Source of the DNA: Pseudomonadota bacterium
Lineage (GTDB): Bacteria; Pseudomonadota; Gammaproteobacteria; Xanthomonadales; Xanthomonadaceae
Length of the DNA stretch: 36,731 bases
Direction of reading: 5' to 3'
Assembly: GCA_023394655.1 (NCBI GenBank)
Contig: JAEXAG010000007.1
Coordinates: forward strand, 1 to 36,731
Shown: piece after piece, positions 18,470 through 26,484 of the stretch
Numbering within the stretch: position 1 is the first letter of the stretch
Layout: each line of letters opens with the position of its first letter
Translations under genes and position numbers: made by a program
Notes under the pieces: model-generated
Told to the model about the DNA's origin: nothing
Database searches by the model: none
Seen by the model: the letters and a program-made list of their open reading frames with translations, nothing else

Positions 18470-21400
18470 TCAACCGACCCAGGCGCGCGCGTTCTGGAAT
18501 ATCCGCGCCCACGGCGAGGCATCGCCCCATTCCGCCGGATGCCAGCTGAAGTTGGCGGCGGAAAGCGTGCGCTCGGGATGCGGCATGAGGATGGTCACGC
18601 GGCCATCCGCGCTCACCACACCGGCGATGCCGTCCGGCGAGCCGTTGGGGTTGGCCGGGTAGCGCGTCGCCACGCGGCCTTCGCCATCGACGTAGCGCGC
18701 GGCGACCGCCACCGAGGCGAAATCGCCCTCGCCGCCGAAGTGCATGCGGCCTTCACCGTGCGACACCACCACCGGGATCCGCGAGCCGGACATGCCACGC
18801 AGCAGGATCGAAGCCGAATCGCCGATTTCCACCTGCGCCAGCCGTGCCTCGAACTGTTCGCTGGCGTTGCGCAGGAGCTCCGGCCAATGCGCAGTGCCGG
18901 GGATGATCGGCTTGAGTTGCGAGAGCATCTGGCAGCCGTTGCAGACGCCGAGGGTGAAGCTGTCCGCGCGGTCGAAGAAGGCCTCGAACTGCTCGCGCAG
19001 CGCGGGGCGCTCCAGGATCGAGGTGGCCCAGCCACGCCCTGCCCCCAGCACGTCGCCGTAGCTGAAGCCGCCGCAAGCCGCCATGCCGATGAAATCCCCG
19101 AGCCGCGTGCGACCGTCGATGAGATCGCTCATGTGCACGTCGTGGGCATCGAAGCCGGCGCGCATGAAGGCCGCCGCCATCTCGACATGGCCGTTGACGC
19201 CCTGCTCGCGCAGGATGGCCACCTTCGGCCGCACGCCCTTGGCGATGTACGGCGCGGCGATGTCCTCGCGCGGATCGAATGCAAGCACCGGATCGAGGCC
19301 CTTGGCGGCGAAATCGCGGGCGCTCTCGCGCTCCTCGTCCGCCGCCTGCGGGTTGTCGCGCAGGCGCTGCATGGCATGGCTGACCGACCACCAGGCATCG
19401 AAGAGATCCTGCCAGTGCCATTCCGCCAGCACCTGGCCATCGCAAAGCACGCGCATGTCGTCGGCGCCGTGCGGGCGCGCGATGCGCTGCGCGCACTCGA
19501 TCAGCCCGTGCTCGGCGACCAGGTCGGCGAACGCCGCGCGATCGGCGGAGCGGATCTGCACCACCGCACCGAGCTCCTCGGTGAACAGCACTTCGAAGAT
19601 GTCGTCGTCGTGGTTGTCGGCCCAGCCATCGAGGGTGATGTCCAGGCCCATGTGCGAGGCGAAGGCCATTTCCGCCAGCGTGGCGAACACGCCGCCGTCG
19701 GAGCGGTCGTGGTAGGCCAGCAGCAGGCCGGCCTCGCGCGCATCGCGGATCAGCTCGAAGAATCCACGCATGAGTTCCGGATCGTCGAGGTCGGGTGCTT
19801 CGCCGGCGAAAGATCCGTAGCACTGCGCCAGGATCGAGCCGCCCATGCGGCGCTTGCCCGCCCCCAGCCCGATCAGCCACAGCTCGGTATTCTCGTCGCG
19901 GGCCAGCAGCGGCGTGAGCTGCTTGCGCACGTCCACCACCGGCGCGAACGCGGTGACCACCAGCGAAACCGGGGACACCGATTTGTGCGCCTGGCCGTCG
20001 CGCGTCCATTGCGCCTGCATCGAAAGCGAATCCTTGCCGACCGGGATCGAGATATCCAGCGCGGGCGCCAGCTCCATGCCCACCGCCTGCACCGCATCGA
20101 ACAGCCTGGCGTCCTCGCCCTCGTGGCCGGCCGCGGCCATCCAGTTCGCCGAGAGCTTGATGCGGTCGAGCGATTCCAGCGGCGCGGCGCACAGGTTGGT
20201 CAGCGCCTCGCCAACCGCCATGCGTGCCGAGGCGGCGGCATCGATCAGGGCCAGCGGCGTGCGCTCGCCGATCGCCATCGCCTCGCCGGTGAAACCTTCG
20301 TAGCCCGAGAGCGTGATCGCGCAATCGGCCACCGGCAGCTGCCACGGACCGACCATCTGGTCGCGTGCGGTCAGGCCGCCCACGCTGCGGTCGCCGATGG
20401 TAACGAGGAAAGCCTTGGCGGCGACGGTCGGGTGCGAAAGCACGCGCAGGCCGGCTTCGTGCAGGTCCACGCGCTCGGTATCCAGCTCCGGCCAGCGCGC
20501 GGAGGCGGGATGCGCGGTATCGCGATGCATCTTCGGTGGCTTGCCGAACAGCACGTCCATCGGCAGGTCGATGGCGGCATCGGCGGGGATCGCGCCGGGC
20601 GTCGCGCCACGGGCCACCACCAGCCGCTCCTCGGCGGTGGCGAAGCCGACCACGGCGAACGGGCAGCGTTCACGGGCGCAGATCGCGGCGAACTCGTCGA
20701 TGCGGTCGGCGGCGATGCCGAGCACGTAGCGTTCCTGCGATTCGTTGCACCACAGCTGCATCGGTGAAAGCGAGGGATCGTCGCTCGGCACCTTGTCGAG
20801 GTCGATCACGCCGCCCACGCCGGAATCGTGCAGCAACTCGGGGATGGCGTTCGACAGGCCGCCGGCGCCGACATCGTGGATCGAGCGGATCGGGTTGCGC
20901 GCGGCCAGTGCCACGCAGGCATCGATGACTTCCTGCGCGCGGCGCTCCATCTCCGGGTTGTCGCGCTGGACGCTGGCGTAGTCCAGGTCCTCGGCGGTCT
21001 CGCCCGAGGCCACGGAACTCGCCGCGCCGCCGCCCAGCCCGATCAGCATGGCGGGGCCGCCGAGCACGATCACCGCATCGCCCGGCGCCAGGCGGCGCTT
21101 TTCCACCAGCGCCGGCTCGATCGCGCCGAGGCCGCCGGCCAGCATGATCGGCTTGTCGTAGGCCCGCACCAGCCCTTCGGCTTCCGGGAACTCGAAGCTG
21201 CGGAAGTAGCCGGTCAGGTTGGGGCGGCCGAATTCGTTGTTGAAGGCCGCGGCACCGATCGGCCCTTCGAGCATGATCTCGAAGGCGCTGGCCATGCGCG
21301 GATTGAGCACGCGCGGGTTTTCCCAGGGCTGCGGCAGGGTCGGGATCCGCAGGTGCGAAACCGAGAACCCGACCAGTCCCGCCTTGGGCTTGCCGCCGCG

Positions 21401-22348
21401 ACCGGTCGCGCCTTCGTCGCGGATCTCGCCGCCGGCGCCGGTGGACGCGCCCGGGAAGGGCGAAATGGCGGTCGGGTGGTTGTGCGTTTCCACCTTGATG
21501 GCGAACGCGGAATCCACCTGCGGCTGCAGCACGTACTGCTGCGATGCGCCTTCGGCGCGCAGGCGCCGCGCCGGATAGCCGGCCACCACCGCGGCGTTGT
21601 CGCTGTAGGCCGAAAGCGTGTGTTCCGGTGTGCGCGCATGGGTGTTCTTGATCATGCGGAACAGCGAGCGTTCCTGCTCGACGCCGTCGATGGTCCATTC
21701 GGCATTGAAGATCTTGTGCCGGCAATGCTCGGAATTGGCCTGCGCGAACATCATCAGCTCGACGTCGTGGGGATCCCGGCCAAGCTCGGCATAACGCGCC
21801 TCGAGGTATTCGATCTCGTCATCGGCCAGGGCCAGCCCGAGGCGGCGGTTGGCTTCGGCCAATCCGGTCAGCGGGATGATTTCGAGCGTGCCGCGCTCCG
21901 GCGTGGCGAACAGCGCATCGGCGGCCTCCACGTCGTCCAGAAGCGATTGGGTCATCGGATCGTGCAAAAGGCGCGCCAGTTCGCGCTGGATGGCGGCATC
22001 GTCCGGCCATCCCGCCACGTCGAGGCGCATGCCGCGCTCCACCCGGCGCACCGGCAATCCGGCGCCGCGCAGGAGTTCGCCGGCCTTGCTCGCCCAAGGC
22101 GAAATGGTGCCCATGCGCGGCGAAACGAAGCGCGACACCGCGCCTTCCGCGCGCGGGGAGTGCGTCTCGCCGGCCTGCAGGATGCGGCCCAGGCGCACGA
22201 TGTCGGGCGATTGCCCGGCCTCCGGCTGCACCCAGTAGGTGAACCGCGTATCCAGCAATCGGATGGCGGGGTGGACTTCGCGGAGGCGGGCTTCAAGCCG
22301 CTCGCGGCGGAACGGCGAGAGGGCGACCTGCCCTTCGAGCACGATCAT
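18470..22348 (-). CDS. purL: Phosphoribosylformylglycinamidine synthase PurL (large, fused form)
   Basis: PurL converts FGAR, glutamine and ATP to FGAM in purine synthesis. At 1292 residues it is the single-chain form (E. coli 1295) with an N-terminal PurS-like domain, a linker, two AIRS-type ATPase halves and a C-terminal glutaminase. Visible signatures include ANSEHCRHKIFNA, KVETHNHPTAISPFPGA, GKPKAGLVGFSV, PVGKDSLSMQ and SDGGVFATLAEMAF. The glutaminase has GVCNGCQML with nucleophile Cys1136 (Cys1135 in E. coli), HGEGR and the C-terminal HPERTL. The ATG at 22348 gives the conserved N-terminus. No Shine-Dalgarno is evident; a TACAAT -10 box lies 31 bases upstream. Confidence 0.97.
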   Translation of the reverse strand: MIVLEGQVALSPFRRERLEARLREVHPAIRLLDTRFTYWVQPEAGQSPDIVRLGRILQAGETHSPRAEGAVSRFVSPRMGTISPWASKAGELLRGAGLPVRRVERGMRLDVAGWPDDAAIQRELARLLHDPMTQSLLDDVEAADALFATPERGTLEIIPLTGLAEANRRLGLALADDEIEYLEARYAELGRDPHDVELMMFAQANSEHCRHKIFNAEWTIDGVEQERSLFRMIKNTHARTPEHTLSAYSDNAAVVAGYPARRLRAEGASQQYVLQPQVDSAFAIKVETHNHPTAISPFPGASTGAGGEIRDEGATGRGGKPKAGLVGFSVSHLRIPTLPQPWENPRVLNPRMASAFEIMLEGPIGAAAFNNEFGRPNLTGYFRSFEFPEAEGLVRAYDKPIMLAGGLGAIEPALVEKRRLAPGDAVIVLGGPAMLIGLGGGAASSVASGETAEDLDYASVQRDNPEMERRAQEVIDACVALAARNPIRSIHDVGAGGLSNAIPELLHDSGVGGVIDLDKVPSDDPSLSPMQLWCNESQERYVLGIAADRIDEFAAICARERCPFAVVGFATAEERLVVARGATPGAIPADAAIDLPMDVLFGKPPKMHRDTAHPASARWPELDTERVDLHEAGLRVLSHPTVAAKAFLVTIGDRSVGGLTARDQMVGPWQLPVADCAITLSGYEGFTGEAMAIGERTPLALIDAAASARMAVGEALTNLCAAPLESLDRIKLSANWMAAAGHEGEDARLFDAVQAVGMELAPALDISIPVGKDSLSMQAQWTRDGQAHKSVSPVSLVVTAFAPVVDVRKQLTPLLARDENTELWLIGLGAGKRRMGGSILAQCYGSFAGEAPDLDDPELMRGFFELIRDAREAGLLLAYHDRSDGGVFATLAEMAFASHMGLDITLDGWADNHDDDIFEVLFTEELGAVVQIRSADRAAFADLVAEHGLIECAQRIARPHGADDMRVLCDGQVLAEWHWQDLFDAWWSVSHAMQRLRDNPQAADEERESARDFAAKGLDPVLAFDPREDIAAPYIAKGVRPKVAILREQGVNGHVEMAAAFMRAGFDAHDVHMSDLIDGRTRLGDFIGMAACGGFSYGDVLGAGRGWATSILERPALREQFEAFFDRADSFTLGVCNGCQMLSQLKPIIPGTAHWPELLRNASEQFEARLAQVEIGDSASILLRGMSGSRIPVVVSHGEGRMHFGGEGDFASVAVAARYVDGEGRVATRYPANPNGSPDGIAGVVSADGRVTILMPHPERTLSAANFSWHPAEWGDASPWARIFQNARAWVG

Positions 22349-22379
22349 GCGCAGGAAACCGTGAGTTTACGGGGCCCGT

Positions 22380-22385
22380 ATTGTA
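22380..22385 (-). promoter_or_regulatory. -10 box of the purL promoter
   Basis: On the minus strand the sequence is CGCTACAATACG; TACAAT matches the -10 consensus at 5 of 6 positions and lies 31 bases upstream of the purL ATG. There is no TTGACA-like -35, because the 9-bp hairpin at 22388-22410 occupies that space. A 13-base palindrome (TACGGGGCCCGTA, 22368-22380) lies at the predicted transcription start. Confidence 0.5.
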
Positions 22386-22387
22386 GC

Positions 22388-22410
22388 GAAGCCGGCGCTG
22401 GGCCGGCTTC
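22388..22410. repeat. Perfect 9-bp inverted repeat between dsbC and purL
   Basis: GAAGCCGGC (22388-22396) and GCCGGCTTC (22402-22410) pair perfectly around a 5-base loop. It lies just after the dsbC stop and just before the purL -10 box. No T run follows on either strand, so it may act as an mRNA 3'-end stabiliser, a weak terminator or a regulator site. Confidence 0.6.
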
Positions 22411-22434
22411 TCGGGGCATCGTCGTCGGCCGGGC

Positions 22435-23238
22435 TCAACGGCCGGCGGCGTTGGCGTCAAGCCACTGCTTGAGCTGGGCCGGCGGCAGGTAGCCGGGCGC
22501 CGCCATGCCGTTCTCGGCGATGATCATCGGCGTGCCCTGCAGGCCCACGCGCTGGCCGAGCGTCCAGTGCGCCATCACCGGGTTGGTGCAGCGCGTGGCC
22601 GGCGGATTGCGGCCGTTCTTGGCATCGGTCAGCGCCTTGTTGCGGTTGCCGGCGCACCAGATCGATTCCATGACCTTGAAGTCCGCACTGGCCGGGCCCA
22701 TGCGCGGGAAGGCGAGGTATTCGAAGGCGATCCCGAGCCGGTTGTATTCGGCGATGTCGCCATGCATGCGCCGGCAGTAGCCGCATTCGGCGTCGGTGAA
22801 CACGGTGACCGTATGGCGCGGATTGGCCGGCGCGAAGACGATCCGCTCCGATGCCGGCACCTGCGCCAGCTGCGCCTTGCGGAAATTCGCCATCGCCGCC
22901 TGGCTCAGGTCCTTCTTCCCGCGCATGTCGAACAGGCTGCCCTGGATCAGGTAGTTGCCGTCATCGGAGACGTAGAGGGTCTGGCCGGCCACGATCACTT
23001 CGCGGAAACCGGGCATCGCCGCCGGGCCGATGTGCTCGACCTTGATGTCGGGGCTCAGCTGGCGGATGGCGCGGATGGCACGCTCGTCGGCACTGCCGGC
23101 TGCGGGCCCGGCATCGCTGGCGGCGGCGGTTTGCGCGGCAGCAGCCGGCGTTGCGGTCGATTCGGCCGGCGCATTGCCCTGGGCGCAGGCCAGCATGGCG
23201 ACGCTGCCGAGGAGCGCGGTGACGAGAGCCTTCTTCAT
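22435..23238 (-). CDS. dsbC: Thiol:disulfide interchange protein DsbC (periplasmic disulfide isomerase)
   Basis: DsbC corrects wrong disulfides in secreted proteins. The 267-residue precursor has a signal peptide (MKKALVTALLGSVAMLACA|Q) and an Ala/Thr-rich spacer to about residue 50. An N-terminal dimerization domain follows (about 55-115, including VIVAGQTLYVSDDGNYLIQG), then a thioredoxin domain with the active-site CGYC (152-155), a second Cys pair (195 and 217) at the position of the structural disulfide of E. coli DsbC, and the cis-Pro segment QGTPMII. The ATG at 23238 has AAAGGAC 6 bases before it and is preferred to in-frame ATG 23256. The gene follows xerD by 95 bases, the same neighbour as in E. 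coli (xerD-dsbC), but purL rather than recJ comes next. Confidence 0.92.
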   Translation of the reverse strand: MKKALVTALLGSVAMLACAQGNAPAESTATPAAAAQTAAASDAGPAAGSADERAIRAIRQLSPDIKVEHIGPAAMPGFREVIVAGQTLYVSDDGNYLIQGSLFDMRGKKDLSQAAMANFRKAQLAQVPASERIVFAPANPRHTVTVFTDAECGYCRRMHGDIAEYNRLGIAFEYLAFPRMGPASADFKVMESIWCAGNRNKALTDAKNGRNPPATRCTNPVMAHWTLGQRVGLQGTPMIIAENGMAAPGYLPPAQLKQWLDANAAGR

Positions 23239-23333
23239 GAACTGTCCTTTCGGCATCGGTCTGTCTGTTGCGGGCGGATCGCGCATTGTCGCATGCGGCC
23301 CGGCGGCCTCGGCGGCAAGCGGCTACCGTCGGT

Positions 23334-24290
23334 TCAGCCGCGCGGATGGTGCATGGCATGGAGCCGCTTGAGCTTCTCGCGCGCCACCAGCGTGTAGATC
23401 TGCGTGGTGGAGAGCGAGCTGTGCCCGAGCAACAGTTGCAGTGCCCGCAGATCGGCGCCGTGGTTCAGCAGGTGGGTGGCGAAGCTGTGGCGGAGCACGT
23501 GCGGGCTGATCCGGGCCGGTGCGATGCCGGCGGCCACCCCGTGCGCCTTGACCCGCGCCCAGCAATGCTGCCGGCTCAACGGCTCGCCGCCGACGGCGAT
23601 GAACAGCGGCGCGATGCCTGCGCGGGCGCCGGCCAGCCGCGGCCGCGCTTCGGCGATGTAGCGCTCCAGCCAGTGCCGGGCTTCGTCGCCGATCGGCACC
23701 AGCCGCTCCTTGCCGCCCTTGCCGCTGACCCGGAGCATCCCCTGGCGCAGGTTGAGCGCGGCGGCCGGCAAGCCCACCAGTTCGCTGACGCGCAGGCCGG
23801 CGGCGTACATCAACTCCAGCATGGCGCGATCGCGCAGGCCGTCGTCGGTGCCGGTGTCGGGCGCGGCCAGCAGCGCCTCCACCTGGCTTTCGGCCAGCGC
23901 CTTGGGCAGTGCACGCGGCTGCCGGGGCGGCGTCAGCTCGGTGGTCGGGTCGTCCTGGCGCAGGCCGCGGCGGCGCAGCCACGCGAACAACGCGCGCCAG
24001 GCGGAATGCAGGCGGGCATCGCTGCGCGCGCTGTAGCCGTGCCCGGCACGCCATTCCAGGTACTGCAACAGATCGGAGGCGGTGGCGGCCCGGAACGCGC
24101 CATCGCGATGATCGCGCCAGCGCGCGAAGCCGGAGAGATCGCGCCGGTAGCTTTCCAGCGTCGCACGCGCCAGGCCTTGTTCGGCCCAGATCGCATCGAG
24201 GAAGCCGTCCAGCAACTGTTCGTCGGCAGCGGCCAGCGGGGGCTGGCGCGACATGCGCAGGCGGCGCTCGGCGGGCGTGGAAGGAGCCAT
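23334..24290 (-). CDS. xerD: Site-specific tyrosine recombinase XerD
   Basis: XerD, together with XerC at dif, resolves chromosome dimers under FtsK control. The 318-residue protein has a SAM-like N-terminal core-binding domain (LLDGFLDAIWAEQGLARATL) and a C-terminal catalytic domain with all active residues: Arg167 (AAGLRVSEL), Lys191 (SGKGGKERLVP), His264 and Arg267 (HVLRHSFATHLL), His290 (LLLGHSSLSTTQ) and Tyr299 (IYT). The C-terminal end KLKRLHAMHHPRG matches XerD rather than XerC. One usual His after the tyrosine (YTHV) is Leu here (YTLV), which is not catalytic. The start is uncertain: ATG 24290 sits 6 bases after a TAAAGT -10 box and would be leaderless; ATG 24254 would give a 306-residue protein. 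Confidence 0.93.
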   Translation of the reverse strand: MAPSTPAERRLRMSRQPPLAAADEQLLDGFLDAIWAEQGLARATLESYRRDLSGFARWRDHRDGAFRAATASDLLQYLEWRAGHGYSARSDARLHSAWRALFAWLRRRGLRQDDPTTELTPPRQPRALPKALAESQVEALLAAPDTGTDDGLRDRAMLELMYAAGLRVSELVGLPAAALNLRQGMLRVSGKGGKERLVPIGDEARHWLERYIAEARPRLAGARAGIAPLFIAVGGEPLSRQHCWARVKAHGVAAGIAPARISPHVLRHSFATHLLNHGADLRALQLLLGHSSLSTTQIYTLVAREKLKRLHAMHHPRG

Positions 24291-24296
24291 CGCGCC

Positions 24297-24302
24297 ACTT
24301 TA
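24297..24302 (-). promoter_or_regulatory. -10 box of xerD, adjacent to the start codon
   Basis: On the minus strand this reads CCTAAAGTGGCGCG followed by ATG at 24290. TAAAGT is a TANNNT -10 element 6 bases from the start codon, so transcription would begin at or next to the A of the ATG. Confidence 0.45.
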
Positions 24303-24354
24303 GGCGCAGCGGCCACGCGATTGCATCCGCATGCGCCTCGCAGGCCGACGGCGC

Positions 24355-24360
24355 TATCCT
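24355..24360 (+). promoter_or_regulatory. -10 box of the RDD gene, adjacent to the start codon
   Basis: TATCCT in GCGCTATCCTTCC lies 7 bases before the ATG at 24368. This spacing places the predicted transcription start on the start codon (leaderless mRNA). No -35 match is seen. Confidence 0.45.
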
Positions 24361-24367
24361 TCCACGC

Positions 24368-24841
24368 ATGGATCCCGCCCGCCCCCCTGCCCGCCGCGCC
24401 GCGCTGATCGGCTGGCGTTTCCTTTCGCTGCTCTACGACTTCTTCCCGATCCTCGGCATCTGGTTCGTGACCGCGGCCATCGCGCTGGCCCTGCATCGCG
24501 GCGAGGAAATCCGCAGCAACACGCTGGCGGGAATGCTGGAACTCGTCGCCTTGCTGGCGATCACCGGCCTGTACGCAACCGCCAGCTGGCGACGCGGCGG
24601 CCAGACCATCGGCATGAAGCCGTGGCACCTCTACGTCACCGACCCGGAGGGCCGAGCCGCTTCGTGGAAACGGCTCTGGTTGCGCTATTTCGCGGGGATC
24701 GTGTCGCTGCTGGCGGGGGGGCTCGGCTTCTGGTGGGCCTGGCTCGACCGCGATGGCCTGACTTGGCACGACCGCCTCAGCGGCACGCGGATGATCCGCG
24801 ATCCGGCCCGCGATGCACTGGAAGCCGGACGCCGGGGCTGA
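24368..24841 (+). CDS. RDD family membrane protein
   Basis: The 157-residue protein has the RDD layout: a basic N-terminus (PPARRAALIGWRFLSLLYDFF), in which the usual Arg-Asp-Asp appears as a variant Arg...Tyr-Asp; a first helix (FPILGIWFVTAAIALAL); a second (TLAGMLELVALLAITGLYATA); and a third (FAGIVSLLAGGLGFWWAW). The conserved GGQTIGMKPWHLYVTDPEG and the terminal LTWHDRLSGTRMI are family signatures. RDD proteins are widespread inner-membrane proteins; some have been linked to ion exchange, but this member's role is unknown. Here the gene is divergent from xerD and converges on rimI. Confidence 0.85.
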   Translation: MDPARPPARRAALIGWRFLSLLYDFFPILGIWFVTAAIALALHRGEEIRSNTLAGMLELVALLAITGLYATASWRRGGQTIGMKPWHLYVTDPEGRAASWKRLWLRYFAGIVSLLAGGLGFWWAWLDRDGLTWHDRLSGTRMIRDPARDALEAGRRG

Positions 24842-24857
24842 GCCGACGCCTGCCCGA

Positions 24858-25337
24858 TCAATCCGCAATCAGTTCCATCGCCATCACCAGCGCGTCCTCG
24901 CGCGCGCCGTTGGCCGCCGGGTAATAGCGCGGGCGGCGGCCGATCTCGTTGAAGCCTTCGTCGTGGTAAAGCGCGATCGCCCGCGGATTGGACGGCCGCA
25001 CTTCGAGGAAGATGCGCTCCGCGCCCAGCCCGCGCGCCACCTGCCGCATCGCCCGGAGCAGGCGCCGCCCGAGGCCTGCGGATTGCGCCGCCGGATCGAT
25101 GCAGATGTTGAGCAGATGCGCTTCGCCGGCCTGCACACTGAGGACCGCGTAGCCGCGGATCCCTTCCCCCGGCGAATCCAGCACCCACATGGGGTAGCCG
25201 GCGCGCAGGCAATCCCGGAAGTTCCCGGGCGTCCAGGGCCAGGGATAGGCGCGAAGCTCGATTTCCATGACCGCGGGCAGGTCGTCCTCGCGCATGCGGC
25301 GCAGGAAAGGCGGGCCGGCACCCGGCATCGCGCTCAT
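24858..25337 (-). CDS. rimI: Ribosomal protein S18-alanine N-acetyltransferase RimI
   Basis: RimI is a GNAT acetyltransferase that acetylates the N-terminal alanine of ribosomal protein S18. The 159-residue protein shows FLRRMREDDLPAVMEIELRAYPWPWTPGNF at the N-terminus, where the YPWPW region is characteristic of RimI. The central beta strand is HLLNICIDPAAQ and the acetyl-CoA loop is QSAGLGRRLL, followed by FLEVRPSNPRAIALYHDEGF with the catalytic-side NxxAxxLYxxxGF motif. The ATG at 25337 overlaps the stop of the holD-like gene as ATGA. It is the last gene of a pssA-holD-rimI unit, and 16 bases separate its stop from that of the convergent RDD gene. Confidence 0.92.
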   Translation of the reverse strand: MSAMPGAGPPFLRRMREDDLPAVMEIELRAYPWPWTPGNFRDCLRAGYPMWVLDSPGEGIRGYAVLSVQAGEAHLLNICIDPAAQSAGLGRRLLRAMRQVARGLGAERIFLEVRPSNPRAIALYHDEGFNEIGRRPRYYPAANGAREDALVMAMELIAD

Positions 25338-25585
25338 CCGGCCAGCAGGCGGCGCAGTCCGGGCCAGAGCGCGCGCTTGACCGCCGGGTCGCGCAGGCGA
25401 TCGGGCGATGGCAGCGCGATGCCCGAATCCAGAAGCGCCTGCGGGGCGATCCGCAATGCCTTCGCCAGGATCGCCAGCACCCGCGGATCCGGCGGCGGCG
25501 CGGGCTCGCTGCCGGCCGGCTGGTGGCGCATCACCGCCAGCCCGAGCTCCGCAAGCACCGTGCGCTGGAAAGCATCCCAGCTCAT
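25334..25585 (-). CDS. Small HolD-like protein (possible minimal DNA polymerase III psi subunit)
   Basis: This 83-residue protein lies directly upstream of rimI, where holD (psi subunit of the clamp loader) lies in E. coli. By eye it matches the ends of HolD. The N-terminal MSWDAFQRTVLAELGLAV parallels the E. coli clamp-loader-binding peptide around RRDWQLQQLGITQW. VLAILAKALRIAPQALLDSG parallels VLRALTVSPDQVLQLT. RDPAVKRALWPGLRRLL parallels NPTARAALWQQI. Much of the central region of the 137-residue E. coli protein is absent or replaced by a Pro-rich linker (about 23-34). ATGA overlaps with pssA upstream and rimI downstream show it is translated as part of that unit. The existence of the gene is well supported; the HolD identity is an inference from synteny and short motif similarity. 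Confidence 0.7.
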   Translation of the reverse strand: MSWDAFQRTVLAELGLAVMRHQPAGSEPAPPPDPRVLAILAKALRIAPQALLDSGIALPSPDRLRDPAVKRALWPGLRRLLAG

Positions 25586-26355
25586 CCGGCCTCCCCGCGA
25601 CGACGGTGGCGCAGCAGGGCCATCACGATGCCCGACAGCGCGTACAGCGAGAACACCGCCAGCAGGGTCTGCGGCGGATACAGCGCCAGCGCGATCAGCG
25701 CCGCCACGACGCCGAGCAGCGCGAAGAACGGCACGCGCTCGCCCTGCGGGCCGCTGCCCTTGCCCTTGAAGCTGGTGTAACGCAGGTTGCTGACCATCAG
25801 CAGGGCCGCGACCACGGTCACCGCAAGCGCCGCGTGGCGCAGTTCGCCGCCCTGCCAGCCGTGGTCGTGCATGGTCCAGACGAAGCTCGCCATCACCGCC
25901 GCGGCGGCCGGGCTGGCCAGGCCGATGAACCAGCGCTTGTCCACCACGCCGACCTGGCTGTTGAAGCGCGCCAGCCGCAGCGCGGCGCACACCGCATACA
26001 GGAAGGCCGCCAGCCAGCCGACCTTGCCCGCCGTCGCGCCATCGATGTGCATGTGCTTCAGCGCCCAGTGGTACATGACCAGTGCCGGCGCCATGCCGAA
26101 GCTCACCAGATCGGCCAGCGAGTCGTACTGAACGCCGAATTCGCTCTGGGTGTTGGTCAGCCGCGCCACGCGGCCATCCAGCCCGTCCAGCAGCGCGGCG
26201 ATGAAGATCGCCACGCAGGCATAGCCGAACTTGCCCTGCCCGGCGGCGATGATCGCGTAGAAACCCGCGAACAGCCCCCCCGTGGTGAACAGGTTGGGCA
26301 GGAGAAAGACGGCACGCGAAGGCGTGCGCGGCGGCGGCGAAGGTTCCATCGACAT
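25582..26355 (-). CDS. pssA: CDP-diacylglycerol--serine O-phosphatidyltransferase PssA (type II)
   Basis: PssA makes phosphatidylserine, the precursor of phosphatidylethanolamine, at the inner membrane. The 257-residue protein has the CDP-alcohol phosphatidyltransferase signature in DGLDGRVARL plus GVQYDSLADL (Asp57, Asp60, Asp78, Asp82), followed by FGMAPALVMY, RLARFN and several membrane helices to the C-terminus. It is the integral-membrane (Bacillus-type) enzyme, not the soluble E. coli type. A TAAACT -10 box sits 6 bases before the ATG at 26355, suggesting a leaderless message; ATG 26349 is an alternative. Its product is the source of the phosphoethanolamine used by BcsG, a metabolic link only. 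Confidence 0.93.
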   Translation of the reverse strand: MSMEPSPPPRTPSRAVFLLPNLFTTGGLFAGFYAIIAAGQGKFGYACVAIFIAALLDGLDGRVARLTNTQSEFGVQYDSLADLVSFGMAPALVMYHWALKHMHIDGATAGKVGWLAAFLYAVCAALRLARFNSQVGVVDKRWFIGLASPAAAAVMASFVWTMHDHGWQGGELRHAALAVTVVAALLMVSNLRYTSFKGKGSGPQGERVPFFALLGVVAALIALALYPPQTLLAVFSLYALSGIVMALLRHRRRGEAG

Positions 26356-26361
26356 CCCCGC

Positions 26362-26367
26362 AGTTTA
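26362..26367 (-). promoter_or_regulatory. -10 box of the pssA-holD-rimI unit
   Basis: On the minus strand this reads CCCTAAACTGCGGGG followed by ATG at 26355. TAAACT fits TANNNT and lies 6 bases from the start codon. Confidence 0.45.
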
Positions 26368-26484
26368 GGGCCTCGGCGGCGGGCTTTCACGAGCCTGAGC
26401 GGCAGCCCTCGCGAAACGGCCATCGGCTTGCACCCCCCGGGCACCGATGGTGCAATGGCCGCTGGCTTTCCCGGATCACCGCCC

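Noticed and set aside
18539..20767. 742-codon open frame on the plus strand across purL
   Set aside because: Shadow frame opposite purL; same compositional pattern as the other antisense frames.
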